A stretch of 8,539 bases of DNA from a bacterium UBP1_UBA4771 (GTDB lineage: Bacteria > Krumholzibacteriota > Krumholzibacteriia > Krumholzibacteriales > Krumholzibacteriaceae), in the NCBI GenBank assembly GCA_002403295.1, contig DHHN01000155.1, forward strand, positions 2,703 to 11,241. The letters run 5' to 3'. Position numbers and translations under genes: made by a program. Shown piece after piece: positions 5,909 through 8,539 of the stretch. Below the pieces are notes generated by a model, which saw only the letters and a list, made by a program, of their open reading frames with translations, made no database searches and was not told the DNA's origin. Within the stretch, counting starts at the first letter, position 1, and each line of letters opens with the position of its first letter.

Positions 5909-8539
5909 CTATTTCACGACGGCGAATTTCTTCGATCCCCGCCAGCTCCATCCGTCGCCCGAAACCTCGATGCGGCACAGATAGACGCCGCTCGCCATCT
6001 CCTTCGTGCCGAATGCGGCCTCGAAGGGCACGGCGCTCCCCGCCGGCCAGTCGTGTCGGCCCTCGCGGGATGCGACCCTCTCCCCCTCGAGATTCATGAT
6101 CGTCACGGTCACGCGCGCGGGCTTCGAAACAAGCACGCGGACCGCGAAGGACGACCCTCCCGCGGGATTCGGATACACGATGAAGGTCGAGGGATCCACT
6201 GCGAGGTCCGCGGTGCCGCCGCCCGGCGAGGCCCCCTGGCGGCCGGTGCCGCCGCCGTCGTGCCGGAAGCACGGCCAGAGCTGAAGCTCGCTCGATACCG
6301 TCGTTCCCGGCTCGTAGCGGCGGATGGACGACACGGCGCCGCCCGCTCCGGCACCCGCGACGGAGGCGCAATCCACGATATACTGCCTGCCCCCTTCTCC
6401 CGAGAGCAGCGCGAGCGATCCTCCGGAGGCGCCCTCGCCGGGAAGGGGCCAACCCGGCCTCCCGCGCCCTTCGAAATCGAATGCGTGAATGTCGCCGCCG
6501 ACGCGGAAGAGAATTTCCGGGCGATCGTCGCCGTCGATGTCTCCGGCGACCGGCGGCACGGCCGGAACCGTTCGGTACGCGGCGGCGACGGCCGGATCGA
6601 TCGCGATGGGCCATCCGCGCGCGGGAACGCCGAAACCCGACAGGAGATACAGATGCCCTTCGTCTCGAAGAGCGGTCTCGAGCGTTCCGTCGCCGTCGAT
6701 ATCGGCGAGAATGGGCGCCGAGGGCTTGCTCCCCCGCACGGGGGCGCGGCGCATGGCGCCAGAATATTCGATATAGCAGAGCCCCCAGCCGGGGATCGCC
6801 GCGACCGCTTCGTCGAGGCCATCCCCGTCGATGTCGCCCGACGACAGCGCGAGGAGACCCCGCGGCTCGGGAACGGCGACCGGGGCCGAGGAGATCGTCG
6901 CGCCGGGATCCGGGATTTCGGCGAGCGGCAGGAAATGGAAACGAAGCGCCGCCTCGCCGAACGTGGCGAAGTACACCCCCGTCATGTCGATCCCATCCGA
7001 AGGTTTCCGCATGACGCCGAGCGCCGGCGTCGAGGCGAGCCGCCCCCTCGCGAGCGGCGTCTCGAATCCCTCGATCCCCCTAGCGATCCAGCCGGGGCCG
7101 GGGGTGATCCCCTCCCATCCGATCAAACAGAGGTACGTGCTGTCGGCGGTCGAGCTGAGGGCGAGGAGCTTGTACCCCGCCGGATCGCCGCCGTCGATGA
7201 GCATGAGCGCCGACGCCGCATCGCCCCGGAGCTGGAGCGTGTGGGGGGTTCCATCGACGTCGATCGCGTGCGGCGCGCCCGACAGCTCGTAGGCGTGCAG
7301 CACGCCTCCGCGCGAGACGGCGTACACGACCGGCCCGCGTGGAGGCGCCGCGTCGGCGATGACCGGCGTGGCTATCCATTCCGCGCCCGGAGCGTTCGCG
7401 ATCTCCAGCACCTCTCCCTGCCAGCCCTGCGACCCGGCGACGGCGAACCGGAGCGAGCCCGAGTCCGCGGCCATGATCACGCCCCCGCCCTCCGAGGCGC
7501 CGAGGGGGATGACGACCGGGCTCAGCAGGAGGGGCCCCGCCGGAAACTCGCCTCTCGTGAAATCGATCCCGAGCGAAAACCGGACGGAGAACGTCATGTA
7601 ACGCCCGGCGGCCGATATCGCGGATATCTCGACGCCGCTCGGCGCGCCGCCGTTCGTATGGCTCGAGGGATCGGTATCCGCGGCGAAACGGTCGTTGTTG
7701 CCGGCCCGGTACGAATCGTAGAAGCTCCCGAACGAGAAGCCGCCGCCGGGACGGTCGAGATCCTGGATGCCGTCCGCCTCTTCGAGATCGACTCCCTTGA
7801 AGAGACGATCGTCGTTCGGGTAACCGCCCGCCTCGAGGGCCCGGCGGATCGCGGTCTCGTCGACGTGCCAGATGAGGAGGCCGCTCCCCGTCACGACGCT
7901 GTCGGGTTTCGGCCGGAGGTTGGACGTCGCCGTGATGAAGAAATCGAACTCCGCGCCGCGGAGCGTGTCCTCGTTCTCGGGTATGCCGTTGCCGTTGAGG
8001 TCGATGAAGTCGAACCTGCCGTTGAAATTCGCGTCGTGCACCCTGTTCTCGACGAGGAAATACTCCGATGGATTGACGACGATCTTGACGAGCCCCGTAT
8101 CGTGCGGCGCGGCGGTGCTCACGTCCGCGAGCCGAAGATCGGCGTCGCCCGAGACGACGAGCGGCGACGCCCATCCCATGAGATACCGGTTGAACGCCGA
8201 CGGAAACGCCGGGACGAACCCGAGCGCGTTGTAGATGCCGTACCCCATGAGATCGAAATTGCCGCATCCCTGCGAATCGGGAAAATCCCCCGGAGTCGTG
8301 TCGAAGAGCGGCACCATGCCGAGCCGCAGCCCGACCTGGTACGCGCAGATGCCGAGCGACCCGAAGGTGTAGCCGTCCTGCGAACTCTCCTCGGGCCAGA
8401 CCATGAGGTTGTCGAGATAGAGCGTATCGCCGGGAGCACCGTCGTTCACGGGAACCCCGGGCGTGCCGAGCGTGTCCGCGAGCGCCTCCGCCATCTCCTC
8501 GGGATTCACGAACCCCGAGTAGATTTGGTACCGCGAGTC
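5909..8539 (-). CDS. Large secreted M6-metalloprotease-like protein with FG-GAP-like repeats and sorting-type C-terminus; N-terminus outside window; active site apparently lost
   Basis: The frame is open to the window edge, giving 876 residues. Numbering from the edge, residues 57-125 resemble the M6 (immune-inhibitor-A-like) catalytic domain, with Met-turn-like GNFDLMGYGIYN and PAFPSAFNRYLMGWASP. Residues 157-325 continue the family pattern (NPSEYFLVENR, GSGLLIWHVDE, GVDLEEADGIQD, PSGVEISAISAAG). Where M6 enzymes have HEFGHxxGxxD, this protein has YQVGLRLGMVP (67-77), so it is probably not a protease. Residues 169-191 hold a D/N/G-rich insert (DANFNGRFDFIDLNGNGIPE) resembling a calcium-binding loop. 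Residues about 330-765 form a propeller-like region with GDIDGDGLDE (568), ADIDGDGTLE (612), GDIDGDDRPE (666) and a closing LWPCFRHDGGGTGR. Residues 781-876 (FIVYPNPAGG ... KKFAVVK) are a FlgD-Ig/type-A-sorting-like domain, implying export to the surface. Natural partner: the adjacent PorV-like protein. Confidence 0.88.
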   Translation of the reverse strand, partial: DSRYQIYSGFVNPEEMAEALADTLGTPGVPVNDGAPGDTLYLDNLMVWPEESSQDGYTFGSLGICAYQVGLRLGMVPLFDTTPGDFPDSQGCGNFDLMGYGIYNALGFVPAFPSAFNRYLMGWASPLVVSGDADLRLADVSTAAPHDTGLVKIVVNPSEYFLVENRVHDANFNGRFDFIDLNGNGIPENEDTLRGAEFDFFITATSNLRPKPDSVVTGSGLLIWHVDETAIRRALEAGGYPNDDRLFKGVDLEEADGIQDLDRPGGGFSFGSFYDSYRAGNNDRFAADTDPSSHTNGGAPSGVEISAISAAGRYMTFSVRFSLGIDFTRGEFPAGPLLLSPVVIPLGASEGGGVIMAADSGSLRFAVAGSQGWQGEVLEIANAPGAEWIATPVIADAAPPRGPVVYAVSRGGVLHAYELSGAPHAIDVDGTPHTLQLRGDAASALMLIDGGDPAGYKLLALSSTADSTYLCLIGWEGITPGPGWIARGIEGFETPLARGRLASTPALGVMRKPSDGIDMTGVYFATFGEAALRFHFLPLAEIPDPGATISSAPVAVPEPRGLLALSSGDIDGDGLDEAVAAIPGWGLCYIEYSGAMRRAPVRGSKPSAPILADIDGDGTLETALRDEGHLYLLSGFGVPARGWPIAIDPAVAAAYRTVPAVPPVAGDIDGDDRPEILFRVGGDIHAFDFEGRGRPGWPLPGEGASGGSLALLSGEGGRQYIVDCASVAGAGAGGAVSSIRRYEPGTTVSSELQLWPCFRHDGGGTGRQGASPGGGTADLAVDPSTFIVYPNPAGGSSFAVRVLVSKPARVTVTIMNLEGERVASREGRHDWPAGSAVPFEAAFGTKEMASGVYLCRIEVSGDGWSWRGSKKFAVVK

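Noticed and set aside
4122..6614. An 830-codon open frame on the minus strand
   Set aside because: It runs antisense to lpxH and out of frame with the PorV-like and M6-like genes. Its translation is a long Arg/Gly/Ala-rich low-complexity product, as expected from a GC-rich shadow frame.
5909..8509. The GTG at 8509 as the true start of the M6-like gene
   Set aside because: The frame stays open to the window edge and the sequence begins in the middle of the protease-like domain, without a signal peptide or propeptide. The true start must lie outside.

Overview
The window looks like chromosomal DNA from a GC-rich, diderm bacterium of the broad FCB superphylum, perhaps a Krumholzibacteriota- or Eisenbacteria-like lineage. 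Four features support this. A lipid A gene implies an outer membrane. The primary sigma factor is short and lacks region 1.1, as in Bacteroidota/Chlorobi. There is a PorV/PorQ-type outer-membrane protein. A large secreted protein ends in a 'YPNP' type-A-sorting/FlgD-Ig-like C-terminal domain. The lineage is an inference from protein style; there is no rRNA or marker tree here.

Layout, left to right. (1) 1-416, minus: the N-terminal part of a YbbR-domain (CdaR-like) membrane protein, cut by the window edge. (2) 427-1590, minus: an exported AMIN + Amidase_3 N-acetylmuramoyl-L-alanine amidase, with its own candidate promoter at 1652-1680. (3) 1718-2644, minus: a membrane-anchored, coiled-coil M23 (LytM) endopeptidase, with a candidate promoter at 2704-2733. 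(4) 2800-2838: a strong intrinsic terminator for (5) rpoD, 2866-3762, minus. (6) 3763-4175: a gene-free divergent region holding a near-consensus promoter for rpoD (TTGACA-17-TACAAT), a roughly 160-nt rpoD leader with a small hairpin, and a weak candidate promoter for lpxH. (7) 4176-4931, plus: an LpxH-type UDP-2,3-diacylglucosamine diphosphatase, the only plus-strand gene. (8) 4892-5821, minus: a PorV/PorQ-family outer-membrane beta-barrel whose 3' end overlaps lpxH tail-to-tail by 40 bp. (9) 5909-8539, minus: the C-terminal 876 residues of a very large secreted M6-metalloprotease-like protein, open at the right edge.

Most genes serve the cell envelope: peptidoglycan cleavage (amidase plus M23), possible control of wall synthesis or c-di-AMP (YbbR), lipid A synthesis (LpxH), and an outer-membrane/secretion pair (PorV-like protein plus a protein with a sorting-type C-terminus). 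RpoD stands between them. Four minus-strand promoter candidates share the pattern TTGxCx-17/18-TAxxxT, which is what the encoded housekeeping sigma factor would be expected to read.

The most interesting observation is in the M6-like protein. The surrounding fold signatures of the M6 catalytic domain are present, but the segment aligning with HEFGHxxGxxD reads YQVGLRLGMVP, so all zinc ligands and the catalytic Glu appear to be lost. It is probably a secreted pseudoprotease fused to a repeat (FG-GAP-like) propeller and a sorting-type tail. I saw no tRNA, rRNA, CRISPR array, insertion sequence or long repeat.
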